Source of the DNA: Meloidogyne chitwoodi
Lineage: Eukaryota > Nematoda > Chromadorea > Rhabditida > Meloidogynidae
DNA: 64,000 bases
NCBI GenBank assembly: GCA_015183035.1
Contig: JACZZP010000006.1
Location: forward strand, 2,451,050-2,515,049
Reading direction: 5' to 3'
The notes under the pieces were generated by a model. The model ran no database searches, was not told where the DNA came from, and saw nothing but the letters and a program-made list of their open reading frames with translations. Position numbers and translations under genes: made by a program. This document shows positions 33,525 to 45,098 of this stretch, in pieces (position 1 is the first letter of the stretch; each line of letters begins with the position of its first letter).

Positions 33525-36500
33525 CTAATCATGATCCTTCAACTGCTTAACCTCCTTCATTTGCTGTTGCAAAATGCTCAATTGTTCTCGAAGTTGATCG
33601 CCACTTTTAAGAATGCATGCATTAAGAGTGGCCATAATAGAAGCTTTTTCGTCAGGAAAAACACTTAACAACTGTGCAATTAGAGCACGTCCATCACGGA
33701 GTGCCTCATTTATCGGTCTTTCCAAAAGAATCTACAATAAAATAAACAATATAAAAATAATTTTTAAATTGATACTGAATGCCAGACACACGGACCATCA
33801 CTTAAAAACAAATTTTCAAGACTTACACTTGTTAGCATATTCATCTCCCGTCCAATCCACTTTTTTGTTTCATCAGATACTTTTTCACAGAAGTTTCCAG
33901 GTAATCGTTGTGAAAGCTGAAAATGACTTTTATTATTAATAATTTAATCCAAACAAACTAAAGAAGTCGTTCGAATGATTTTGTCAGAAATTGGCAAGTG
34001 TGAATAAACAAATTTAACAACATATGCAAAAGGTGATACTTCAAGTGTTTCGGCAGCAATTTCTGAAAGACTTTCTGGTTTTGTCTCACTCCGAAGCATT
34101 TGTTCAGGAGTAGAGGCGTTTATACTTAAATTAGAAAAATAAGATTTTTCTGACCTAAAGATTTTTAAATGCTGGCCTCGAAATTTAGCCTGAAATTAAA
34201 TTTGTTGATGCTTAAACTATATATTGTTTTTGATCTACAAGGGAAAAAACTTTCTTATTATAATAAAAACCTTCTTAGAATGGTCCAGAAAATGGATAAA
34301 TTAGGTGGCTGTTCTGTGTCGCTTCCTCCACGTATAGATTTTGGCATAAACTGACTAGCGAAGCGCTGGGCCTAAAAAAGAAAAGATTTAATAATAATTT
34401 TTAAATTTCATCCAGCTTTTTAAAAATTCTGGGTTTAAATTTTTTAATTAGTTTACTAATTTGTATTTCTAATTTAAATGTTCTAAAATAGAATTAAAAA
34501 AAGCTAACCAAATGACCAAGCATGTCAGCAATATGATGAGAAGCTTGGTTCCTAACTTGATGATTTATTTGAACTAGAAATAATGCAAAACTTTTAAATG
34601 TGAAATCTCAATATTATTTTACCAGAAAGAGGAGTAATACGAATAAGACGTTCATTCTTGTCCAAAGATGCTCCTGAACGTAGATTGTTTATCCAACCGA
34701 TATTAGACTTTTCACTTTGCACAGATTCAATTAAATCAAAATTTTGTAAACCATCTAACATCGAAAGAAGCGCCCAAATTGTAAAATCACATGAGCCTGG
34801 ATTTAGGCAAATACTACGTAGCAACTTCTTAAATGTAAATATAGTACATTCATTAAATGAGAATCTACTTGTAAGCGGACAACGTTGATTTTGTCTTGGT
34901 CCAGCAAATAAAGTAATAATAGAGTACAAATAGACTGAATATCAAACAATTGAAGAGCACTAACATTAGTCGTTGTTATTTGTTGATCCGGATGAGAATT
35001 TGAAGTTATACCCGAACGCATTAATCCGTTACCCTGAAAGAGATGAGGCATTGCAAAGTGTCGATGATGGTGAAGATGGCGAATTCGAGGTCGCAAGTTT
35101 TGAGAATCCACTTGAGCACGGCGTTGCCGAGCCAATTCTTGTTGACGCTGGTGATCTCGAACAACTTCTTGAAAAATGTCTTCAGGCAAAGCGGCCAAAA
35201 AAGCAGGATCCATTCCTAATTTTTATCAATTAAATTCTAATACTTAATGCTAAATTTTTTTTGTTAATAGAATTATTTGTTTCTATAAATTTATTAAATA
35301 ACTACAATAGAACCTTCAGGTACTTCCATCCCAATTATTGCAGCCAGTCTCTCAGGCGGTAAATCATTTTCTGCCGCTGCTTGTGTGTTGGTGGTTGCAT
35401 TCATTTGCTGCTGGATTAGATGGTCACGAATAACTTCTTGTCGCATTTCTTCAGGAAGAGCAGCCAAAAAAGCTGGATCTACACCTTCTGGTAAACCAAC
35501 GTTAGAAGCATTCTCCACATTAGATGTTGTTGAAACACGTTGCTGTGGTTCGACTTGTTCAACTTGTTGCTCTTCAACAATGGGTTGATTGCTTCGCACT
35601 GCGATTTGTTCAGCATTCTCTTCCCTCGGCAAACTCTCATCGATTTGCTGCATCGACTGATCCCCAATGACAGGCCCACTTTCAGTTATAGTTGAAGATT
35701 GTTGCTCTTGATTCATTGAAATGTCGAGAGCATTTCCATCAGGAGCAACCTTTTTTTCTTCAGGTGCATCTTGAATGTATATGACATTGGCCACATATGA
35801 AGCAACCAGAACACCAACTAAAAACATAGAATGAGGATCAAGAATACGACACATATCCAAAAGCCTAAATATACAAATAAATTACTAATGAATTAAAAAT
35901 AAATAACCTATCAACAAAATAGGGGGTCATTATAACTGTTTGACCATTTGAACCAACTTCACCATTAACAGTTGTAGGGGGCCATCCAGCCTAAAAAGAT
36001 TTTTTATCATTAACAAATAAAACATTTAAAGGTAAAATAACCATTTGGTTTATTAACTGGCCAAAAATTTGATCTCCACCTACACCTCTCGCAATGCCAA
36101 TTCTAATTGGAGAAGTTGTCGTATTTTGATTGCCCCTAGCAAGATTTTGAGCTCCATGATTTCTGATGCGTAAAACAGCACCACCACCGCCGCGTGGATG
36201 GCTTATCAGAGCGCGGAAATGTCGAGGAATTGTCTGCATAAATGCCTGAAAAAATTCAATTTATAAAATTATTCTATACTAAAACATGATAAGTTCATTT
36301 AACTTGTTGAAATTGTTGAGAAGCGAAAGCATTATTAAATTCTACATTGAATCTATGTATAGAATGTCTCATTGAATTCAATTCATTGGAAAAATCAGAA
36401 AAATCAACCATGTCCATGTAGTCGGCCATTGCATCCTAAATTAAAAAATTGCAATGCATTCTAAGCGAAGACAAAAATCGTAAAACAAATATACTATAAA

Positions 36501-39283
36501 TAAAAATAACAGACCTCAAAGTCTACAAGAGTTTCGCCATTATTACCACCTTCATCATCCCACTCTTCTTCCTCCTCCTCGTCATCATCATCATCAATCT
36601 CATCGGGGACATCGACACCAAAATTTTGATTATTTACACGTTCAGCCGCCCCTTCTTCTCCAATCATATTTTCAGAGTTTCGCTCATCATCGTCTTCCTC
36701 CATATCCTCCTCTGCAGCTTCTTCTGCAGCGGTATCCGCCTGAGCCGCTTCCATTTCTTCAGCAGTATCCATATCGTCCTCTTCTTCATCTGATTGCGTG
36801 GAACTTGCCTCCTCTTCATGTTCATTGTCCTCTTCTAGATTTGGGTGATTACCATCGTCATCCACTTCATCACCTTGTCTTGTGTTATGAGATGTTGAAA
36901 TAGTAAATATAGAATCCAAGTCAGCATTTCGTTCGATTCTTTCATCAGGTTGATGCTCATTTTCCCCTAGATGAGCAGTGGCGATGCTTCCAACATCAAT
37001 ATCCATGCTCGGATGATTGAAATCTTGCTGCTGCTGGTGGTTAATATCAATATTCCTATTTATTATATGTTGCCTAGGTTCTTCTCTAATTAATGCATTG
37101 TTACGAGAAAGTGCAAAACGATTCATATCCTTTCCAACGACGCTCTCAAATAGTTTAAGCAATGTGTTCACCGCTTCAAATCCTTGAGGTTCGTGAAACT
37201 TAAAAAATATAATTACAATATTTAGGTATTATAATGTACAGGTAAATTCCATATCGATTTGACGAGAATATTGAAGAGATTACTTTTAGACATACTTTTT
37301 ACTAGTAAAACCATTTGCTTTGAATCACCTGGAGACAAAGTATTACCCTAAAAATAAAAATTGTCAAAAATTATTGTATATAATTGAAAAACTTGGCCTG
37401 CAGAATCGCGAAAAAGAACTAATAATTTAGTAATAATAATTAATTGATCAGCGAATTTAGTAGCCAATTTTGTTTTGTCGGAAAGAGAGATAACTTGACA
37501 AATAGCTTTAGTATATTCTTCAATATTTACAAAGAGAAGGTTCTTAATATCTAAAACGAAAGATACTTTCAAAAACTTTTTAAAAACCTTCTACAACACG
37601 ATCAACTACGTTTGAAGTAGAATGATCACCAATTAGGCCAGAGAGAACAGCTTTTGTTGAAAGAACAACTTCTTGAGCATCCTTGTCTCCTTTATTGTAA
37701 TTAAGTAGCAATTTGTCGATTAACCAGCTGATAATGTTCTGTCCATCCAATGTCATATAAACAAAAATAAAAGATGCTTGTGGATAGCTTCGTACTAGCT
37801 CTGCAATAAATTTAAGCAGATTAGAGGTATTAAAAACACAATTTTCTACAGTCGTATTTTTGTTAAGAGCGCGTTTCAACTCATTTATTGTTGATTGTAG
37901 AACCTATAGCAAAAGTAAATTTAGTATTTTTGAAATAAACAAAGAAATTTTTCTTTTGATTCAAGTAATACAAATAATGTACTTAATAAAATTAAACCTT
38001 TTTCAGAATAGACGAATCTTGAGTAGAATCAAATTCATTCTTCAACTCAATCTTATCTTTAATTTTTAACTCGTCCTTCTTTAGTTCCAACTTAATTTTG
38101 ATTTGTTCGATGAAAATAGATGAATAAATAGCGGCCATCGGCGAAATCAATCGAAATACACGCTTAACTTTTATAATTAATCAAAATTATTTTGAGCAAT
38201 ACCTTAGGATCTGATTTATATCGTTTAGCCAGATGACCTTAAATAATGTTAAATTAATCACATTATTTTATTACCATGGCGGCGAGATTTTTCCTCGAGT
38301 AGCGAAATTGGAAAACCATTGCATGTGTTAATAAGCAATTGATCAAATGCACTTTTCAATGCAATATCATCGGAATCGATACATTGTCGCAAGATTAGGA
38401 AAATTATAGTGTTAATCAAAGTAGGAGGAATTTTTCCATCGACTGTTTGAAGATTGCAACGTAATTGCATCAAAGTTAGAATTCCATCATTCTGTGAAAA
38501 ATTAATTAGTAGATGAAAACATAAATAAAAACCTCAATAAAATCAACAGCCATATTCTTATTAGTTATCAGTCGGAGAAGCAGTGTGAGCGCAGAACAGG
38601 CCAACTCACTTTCCAATGGCGTTGTGCTACTTGACTGAAGTAATTTAATTATTCCTCTTACAATGACACCATGTCTTTCTTTTTTCTCGGTCAATCCAAT
38701 AAGATGTTGTCTAAATTCCTCTATATTAAACCCATCCATTAGTTTAGCTTTTGCAAAAACTGGAGCCGAATATTGTCCATAGTGCGTAGAAACTACATTA
38801 TCTTGGATAAGCCTTTTAGTCATCTCATTGAAATCAACCACATAATTACGCTGTGTAAGTACGATCTGAAAATAAAAATTTAAGCGCTTTCTTAATTTGA
38901 GTAATTTGCATAAATTTACAGGCATACAAATTAACTAATAAAAATACCTGTACTGATGTCTTCTTTTCCCGAATAGCCTTGTTAAGTTGAGAAATACAAA
39001 CAGGCGGGAATTCTCGCCACTCGCCGACTCCGCCATAGTACTCATCTGCTGTCCAGTAGAACCACTAAATTTTGAAATAAACTAAATCAGGAATTTTTAA
39101 ATTCACCTGGAATTCAATACAAGCTTGTTGAAAAATTTCATGGATAAGATCCGCAGAACGTTCCTTTTCATAAAGATCCATGAACAAAAGTATTGGTGAA
39201 AGCAATTTTCGAGTAGTTTCTTTGTCACAATCATCGTTAATTCGAATTTTGAACAAATCGAATATCTTTTCATAAATTGCCAT
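33525..39283 (-). CDS. HUWE1/EEL-1-like ubiquitin ligase, middle part only
   Basis: The exons match the central part of HUWE1 in the expected order. Near 39.0 kb there is a WWE domain (WFYWTADEYYGGVGEWREFP, then RNYVVDFNEMTKRL), followed by armadillo-like helices with FIAELVRSYPQ (37.8 kb). A long acidic region (36.5-37.1 kb; DEIDDDDDEEEEEEWDDEG) follows. Two ubiquitin-binding UBM-type motifs come next, GVDPAFLAALPEEMRQEVI (35.4 kb) and MDPAFLAALPEDIFQEVV (35.2 kb), then more helical exons to a stop after KEVKQLKDHD at 33525. Full HUWE1 proteins exceed 4000 residues. The N-terminal ARLD/UBA regions and the C-terminal HECT catalytic domain are not found on either side, where repeats lie instead. 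The Met at 39283 follows an AATTTTAG acceptor and may be an internal exon or a trans-spliced start. Could be a truncated paralog, a decaying fragment or an assembly effect. Confidence 0.8.
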
Positions 39284-39411
39284 TGTGTGTTTAAAGCTAA
39301 AATTACAAAAACTTGTTAAAAAGCGCGAGTTAGCTTTATGATATATACATAAAACTGCATTTTTCGTGTCCCGACATTTGAGTACTAATAATTGCTGATT
39401 TTTAGGGAGAA

Positions 39412-39627
39412 GTTCAACTGAGTCTGGCACGACTGAGTCTGACTCAACTAGTCACCGTTTTAAATTTAACTCAAGTTTTTTCCTAGATACGACTTATATA
39501 AAAATACAAATGATACTTAATTTGAAAAAGCTCTTCGAACTGAGTCGAATGAGATGAAAATAAACGAATTTAGTTGACTTTGAACAAAGCGTGACTCAGT
39601 TGTGCCAGACTCAGTTGAGGTGTACCC
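39412..39627. mobile_element. MITE-like element with 25-bp inverted ends
   Basis: CAACTGAGTCTGGCACGACT near 39415 is matched on the opposite strand by AGTTGTGCCAGACTCAGTTG near 39598, with one mismatch over 25 bases. The interior is AT-rich with further GACTCA motifs. The right edge GGTGTACCC resembles the edge of the MITE at 29271. No clear target-site duplication was found, so the exact ends are uncertain. Confidence 0.6.
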
Positions 39628-39654
39628 TGCACATTAGAAAATTGTCGACTCCTG

Positions 39655-39775
39655 TACATTTCGTGCCAACGACATTTTGTCTCAACGGCAAAAAAACTAC
39701 ATTTCGTTAACACGAATCCACGATTTTTTGCCGTTGGGACGAAATGTCATGCAATTTCGTGGTCGAAATGTCGGA
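39655..39775. repeat. Inverted repeat (hairpin)
   Basis: CGACATTTTGTCTCAACGGC and its following A run are mirrored by GCCGTTGGGACGAAATGTCA, about 26 complementary bases around a loop of roughly 40. Adjacent CACGAA/TTCGTG motifs extend the pairing. Probably a remnant of another small palindromic transposon. Confidence 0.65.
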
Positions 39776-40318
39776 TTTAATCTCTCGTTTTCTCTCCTTC
39801 TTCATTTACTCTCATTCTAAACATTACTCTCAAACAAATAAAATACCAATAAAGGCAAAAGTTTCAAAGGTATAGAATGATGTGGCGTGAAGATGAGGTA
39901 GAATAGTATGAAGAGGTGTTTTGAATGCAAACACTTGTAAGAGTCTTTAATAACAAATAAATTTACTCGACAATTTTGTCAAAAAGAAACTTTCTTCTAT
40001 TTGAATTGAATTAATGTAAGTGTTGTAGTACTTATGTATGTTTGGAGATAAGTGGAAGAAAATTCTCCGCATTGCCTTAGGAGTGACAAAAGAAATGCTT
40101 AAATATGCAGAAGAAAAGAATAAAAATTTCATGATTGAGTCATAATCTTTAAACGTATATATCCTTGTACCACAACTTATATCAAATTCAAACCTTTTGA
40201 ACGAAGTGAACTTTAATTATTTCACTTTATCGATGATGTCATTATCGTTTGATTTGGTTAGTAGAAATTGTTTTTATCATAAATTAAGACCTAATATATG
40301 TAGTCCTAATCATAGCTT

Positions 40319-42125
40319 ATGTTTATGTCTTTTGGCATTCTGACTACTATTCATAACATGTCACTAAATTCTCCTTGTGCGGACCAGCTTCAGCGTTGCG
40401 GTCTTTTAATAGAAGAATTCGAACGACAATTACATGATCTGAAGAACAATGCCTTTCGAAGTTGTTTTCCCAAAAGGTATGATCAAATTTTAATTGTCTA
40501 TATTAAAATTTGAGTATTCAGTTGCGTTCATGAAAAGGTTGCGTTCGACGAATGTTTTGCAAAATCACTTCAGGCTGTGCGCGGACCACTTTTAGATAAT
40601 CCCTTATTAGGTATTAGCTATTTAAAAATACATATCTAAATAAAAAATTTTTAGTTCAAAATGATTTTTTCTCTGCCGCCGAGGATTTCCAATCGGAAGT
40701 GCAACAATGTTTCGATAACGGGGGCATATCCTTATCAGAAGAACCGCCTGAGGTAAACGTAACAGCTAGAGGCAAGTTATGTTGAACTTATTTTAATAGT
40801 ATTATAATTTTAGATACTTCACAATTGCTTGGAGCCGTTTTCAGTACGGAGTTGGCAGACCAACTTTGGGGCTTACCTAATGGTGAATTTGATAGGAAAA
40901 GCAAGGAAATAACAACACAAAACGTTTGCAATTCCAAAGTGACGTGAATTTACATTATTTTTTCTCACTATTATAATCTGGAGTGAAAGTTTCAGGATGG
41001 AAACAACCGAGTGTTTGGTGGAGGCATAAGTCGAATTGCCCCACAGAAGATGGCAGCTGATCAACTGTGATATTTATAACAAAATTCATTTATCTAATTC
41101 GTATTTTCAGCAACAATTTGACTGCTACATGTACGCTAAATGTCTCTGAATTGGCTTGTTTTAAGAGGGCTCTTGATTATGATCCACAATATCGGTCACT
41201 TATCTCAACTAAAGAACGAACTCTCCATTCATGCATTCAAAAGTTTTGGAATTTTTCTAGTCTATTTTTTCCTAAATAATAGTACTCGACTCCAGTCTGA
41301 AGCTAATTGCCAGATATTTGCTTCTACAAAAATGCGGTCATGTATCTGTAATGCTCGTCAAGTTGTAGACTCTCGAATACAGTCGGTTAGTTACAATAAC
41401 TTTTCCCGGGTAAATGATTGGTAAAAGTCGCTAACACGGTGATTCGTGAAGCCAAAAACAATCGAAAATTCACTTTTAAGATTTTACTTGACTGCGTGCA
41501 GAATTCTCCGGTTGCTCAGCTCTATGCGGCACTAGTCAGTTTAAGTTTTGGTGGTTCTCCTTTACAGCAACAGACCACCTCACCCACTCGCCTTAAACCA
41601 ATAAGTTTTGACCTAAAAACTTCTCAATTATTTTAAAAAATTTAGCTGGTACAACGCATTTTCCGCCTTTACCTGAAACTTCTTTTCAAAACGAAGAACT
41701 AATGAGTTTGCCTTCAGACGGTGCCATTATCACTCAAGGCATTTAGTTAATTTACATAAACTTATGATTGTTGTTAAAGGCAGTATTGTGAATGGGCAAT
41801 GTCTTTGTGCTTGTCCTCAAAAGTGTGTTGAGCCATTATCTTCCAAATTGATTGCTATACAGTCCAATAGTGATTTTACAAGCAACCAGAAACTCAAGAC
41901 AAGATTTCCAGCTACAAGCTCACCTGTTTTATCTCCCATTACCCAACAGAATATCATTGGCTACAATTCGTTGTCATCAATGCCTTGGTTAGTTTTATAT
42001 TATCCTGATTTCTTAAGTAAATAAGGTATTTTCAACCAGTGCAAACTGCGTTAAGTGCTGAGGCTGGTATTGCAAATGGTTTTGAACGTTTTTTCAATGG
42101 GCAACCACCGTTGAAAAGAAAATAA
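40319..42125 (+). CDS. Cysteine-containing nematode protein, unrecognised
   Basis: Multi-exon gene with helical segments carrying regularly spaced cysteines: SPCADQLQRCGLLIEEFERQ, CFAKSLQAVRGPLLDNPLL, DFQSEVQQCFDNGG, then a related second half (CTLNVSELACFKRALDYDPQ, RTLHSCIQKF, CQIFASTKMRSCICNARQ). After that come FKILLDCVQNSPVAQL, a Pro/Ser/Thr-rich part and NGQCLCACPQKCVEP. It ends FERFFNGQPPLKRK. The paired helices suggest an internal duplication and disulfide-bonded secreted or lumenal protein, but the first exon as read (MFMSFGILTTIHNM) is a weak signal peptide, so the true start may lie in an unseen 5' exon. I do not recognise the family. Confidence 0.6.
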
Positions 42126-42630
42126 GAGTTCTAATATTTTGAATTTAGATAAAGAGTATTTTTGAATTATTTATATTTAAAAATATTTTTAAGATTTACA
42201 TATTCTGGTTTTTAAATTGATAATAAAATATTATCCATACATATGTATGTAGCCTTCAAATTAAACGCTATTTATTTCCAATACTTTTGTTTTGATTATT
42301 CGATCAATTTTTATTCGTCTTTTCACAATTCAATCTTTTTCCGTTATACACCATTTGCGCTAATTTTTTTCCGTTTTATTTCTCTACAACTCAATTTTAC
42401 TCAATACATTCATAATTTTCTTAATTATTATAATTAACGGAATAATGTGCATATAAATTGCATTTATTTTTTATTATCTATGTATAATATCGTCCTTTTA
42501 AATTCGGCACCAATTTTATTTTAAGAATCTTTGAGTTAACTCACATCAGATATAAAAAATTTTCTGCATTCTATCTTAATCTATCCTTTTTTCGATATAA
42601 ATTACTTTATTATACTCAAATCTAAATCAA
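42126..42630. other. Intergenic, nothing recognised
   Basis: AT-rich, pyrimidine-rich spacer between two co-oriented genes. It carries the presumed promoter of the dehydrogenase gene, but no specific element can be named. Confidence 0.45.
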
Positions 42631-44992
42631 ATGCTCACTATTGCGATAACTGGTGGAAGTGGATTTATGGCTGCCCATCTCATTCACCGACTTCAATACC
42701 GCTCGGACATTAAGGAAATCAGAACAATCGACCGAAAACAGTTCAGACAACTGAAATGCCTTGAATTGAATTCTACTAGTGAAAAAAACTGGCCTAAATT
42801 TGTGCATTATCAATTTGATTTATTGAATTCGTTAATGCTAGAAAAAGCATTACATGGTGTCGACTTTGTTTTTCATCTGGCAAGAAAATCGTTGGAATTA
42901 CTCCAGGTTGGAAGTCAACGTTTACTAGATGGCGCCTACATTCGAGACAATTTACTAGGTACTTTCAGAGAGTAAAGATGATAAATAATTTATCTGTTCA
43001 GCAACAAGAGCATTATTAGATGCCATCTTCAAATTATCAGTGCCGAGACTTATTTATATAGGAGGTAAATATTTAGGACTATTTAATTTACTCGTTAACC
43101 ATGTTTAATAATTTTCAATTTTCTTTAAGATGCATATGCAAATCTACCATTCGGTGAGTACCAAACTGTTTTAGAAATTATTCTTACGATGTTACATATG
43201 TATATAAAGTAGGGTTGTATGGGATCGGGATCCCGACCAAAAATCGGGATCTGGATTTTTAAAATTCAATCCCGATCACGATCCCGAATCGGGATTGGCT
43301 AAAGTCGGGATTTCGCATTTTTTATTCGATACCGATCCCGGCCCGGGATCGGGATTGAAAATCGGGATCGGGCTTATCTAAAAAATAACCAAAAATCTCA
43401 GCACTGCAGGCGAAAATTTAAGGATTTTTATAATTCTGTTGCTAAAAATTCAAATTTTTATTGTCATTGGTGAAAATTTTGAAAATTTTCTACAATCCTG
43501 TTAAAAAAATCTTTATTTAGCGCCGCAAGCAAAAAATTATTCCACATTAGTTAAAAAAAATTCACCTTTTTTGGCGCCGCAGACGAAAAATTTTGAATAA
43601 TTAATCAACATTAGTTACCAAAATTCGCTTTTTTTTGTGCTCATTGTCAGAAGAAAATTCAAGGACATTTAATTTATTTAAAACGTTGCAAAACGAACGA
43701 AAAATAGAGTTCAGCGGTAATTTATGTACACAAAATTCTTTATCCATCTGTAGGAATCGAACCGAAACCTATTTAACGAAGTAGACTATGCTACTAACCA
43801 CTCAAACACATTCGCACTTAGATAGAAATCAATTAAATTTTTGATAAATCTTCCCCTTTAATAATTTGTTCTTCTCCCTGCAAGAAAGTAACGAAGATAA
43901 GGAGAATGAAAAAACAAAAAATATATAAAATTTCATTTTAATATTTTTAAAAAAAATCGGGATTTTGGAGCTAATACCGACACGGGATCGTGTTCAGCAA
44001 AAATCGGGATCGAGATTCAGAAAAGTCGGGATAATCCCGACCGGGATCCCGATCTCGTACAACCCTAATATAAAGGTGACAATTTTGGCAATTCCGAGGC
44101 AGTTCATTGCTCATTACCAAGCAAGTTTCTTCTTGGCAAATATGGTGAAAGTCGAGCAAGGGCTGAATTAGAGTGCAGAGAACGTTGTGGAGAATTACTT
44201 CCAAATGGTTTTGCCTAACATATAGGCATATTCAAATTTCTAACTTTTACAGGTCGTATCTTCCATGCTATTTTTCTTAGGCCAGTTCAAATTTATGGCG
44301 AAGGTGATCTGAAGTTAACTAAGGCACTGCAGAAGGTGGCATATAGCGGTGAAATCCAAACTTTGGAGGAAGGTTCTTCAAATGGAATGCATCAATTTGT
44401 AAGTAAACTGGTTGTAATTGATTTTTGCCACAGATATATGTCGGTCATTTGATGCAAATTGTCGATGAGTGCATTGACAAATTTATATCAGAAGAATCAG
44501 CAGCACGCTTTTCGGGCGATTACTTTTATTGTATGGATGAAACAGAATGCACCAAGTTTAACAAGGTTGCTTTTTCTCTTAAAAGTATTTGAGCATTAAT
44601 TTTAAAAGTAGCTCTTTTGTGATGTTTTATACTTCCCAATAATTTAGTTTCTCATCCCACTGGTTCATTCTTTGGGTCTGCGAATGGGTTCAGGTCGATG
44701 GTACTGGTCAGCCATTTTTGATATTTTCTGTGCAGGGTGGACAAGTTGGTTGAGAGGAAAAGAGCCAAAACACCAAGACTGGTCTTTAATCTCCCTACGT
44801 TTTCTCTTCATAAATGCTTTTGGGTTTTCCAACCGAAAATTATCACTCATGTTTCGATTCAAACCTGAAAAAAGTATGGAAGAATGCCTTAAAAATACAA
44901 CAGATTGGATCAGGATAAAACTTAGCACTGAAGATAATGAAGGGTTGGGAGATTGTCCAAAGACGATAGAATCAGTAAGAGCAAAGGGTTAG
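42631..44992 (+). CDS. 3-beta-hydroxysteroid dehydrogenase-like SDR protein
   Basis: Extended short-chain dehydrogenase. The NAD-binding Rossmann start is MLTIAITGGSGFMAAHLIHR (GGxGFxx), followed by GVDFVFHLA and the YIRDNLLGATRALLDA segment typical of 3-beta-HSD proteins. Then come PRLIYIGDAYANLPF, KYGESRARAELECRE, FHAIFLRPVQIYGEGD and YVGHLMQIVDECID, with a C-terminal hydrophobic region (WYWSAIFDIFCAGWTSWL) as in the membrane-bound family. C. elegans relatives (hsd genes) act in sterol/dafachronic acid metabolism. Two departures are visible: the third Gly of the nucleotide motif is Ala (GFMA), and the catalytic YxxxK reads YGESR, with Arg for Lys. Either this copy is catalytically altered or Arg substitutes. 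One intron carries an 858-bp hAT-type transposon. Confidence 0.85.
43210..44067. mobile_element. Non-autonomous hAT element 1, 858 bp
   Basis: Ends TAGGGTTGTA and TACAACCCTA are inverted repeats. Perfect 8-bp duplications ATATAAAG flank it (43202-43209 and 44068-44075). Inside each end lies a tract built of GGGATC/GATCCCG units (GGGATCGGGATCCCGACC). The interior shares TTGTCATTGGTGAAAATTTT and GCGCCGCA motifs with hAT element 3, in the opposite orientation. The right-hand duplication contains the AG of the 3' splice site of the host intron: the exon begins at 44076. No intact transposase. Confidence 0.9.
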
Positions 44993-45098
44993 TTTAAGAA
45001 TCGATTGATTACAGTAAATGAGTTATTATCGAATAAACATAATTAATATTTTAATTAACAATATAAAACAAACATGGTTGGATTCAGTAAACAATTGA

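Larger units (their letters stand above)
39284..40318. other. Spacer with palindromic elements
   Basis: About 1 kb between the HUWE1-like fragment and the next plus-strand gene. It contains a 216-bp terminal-inverted-repeat element and a second hairpin, both listed separately; the remainder (39780-40318) shows nothing recognisable. Confidence 0.5.
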
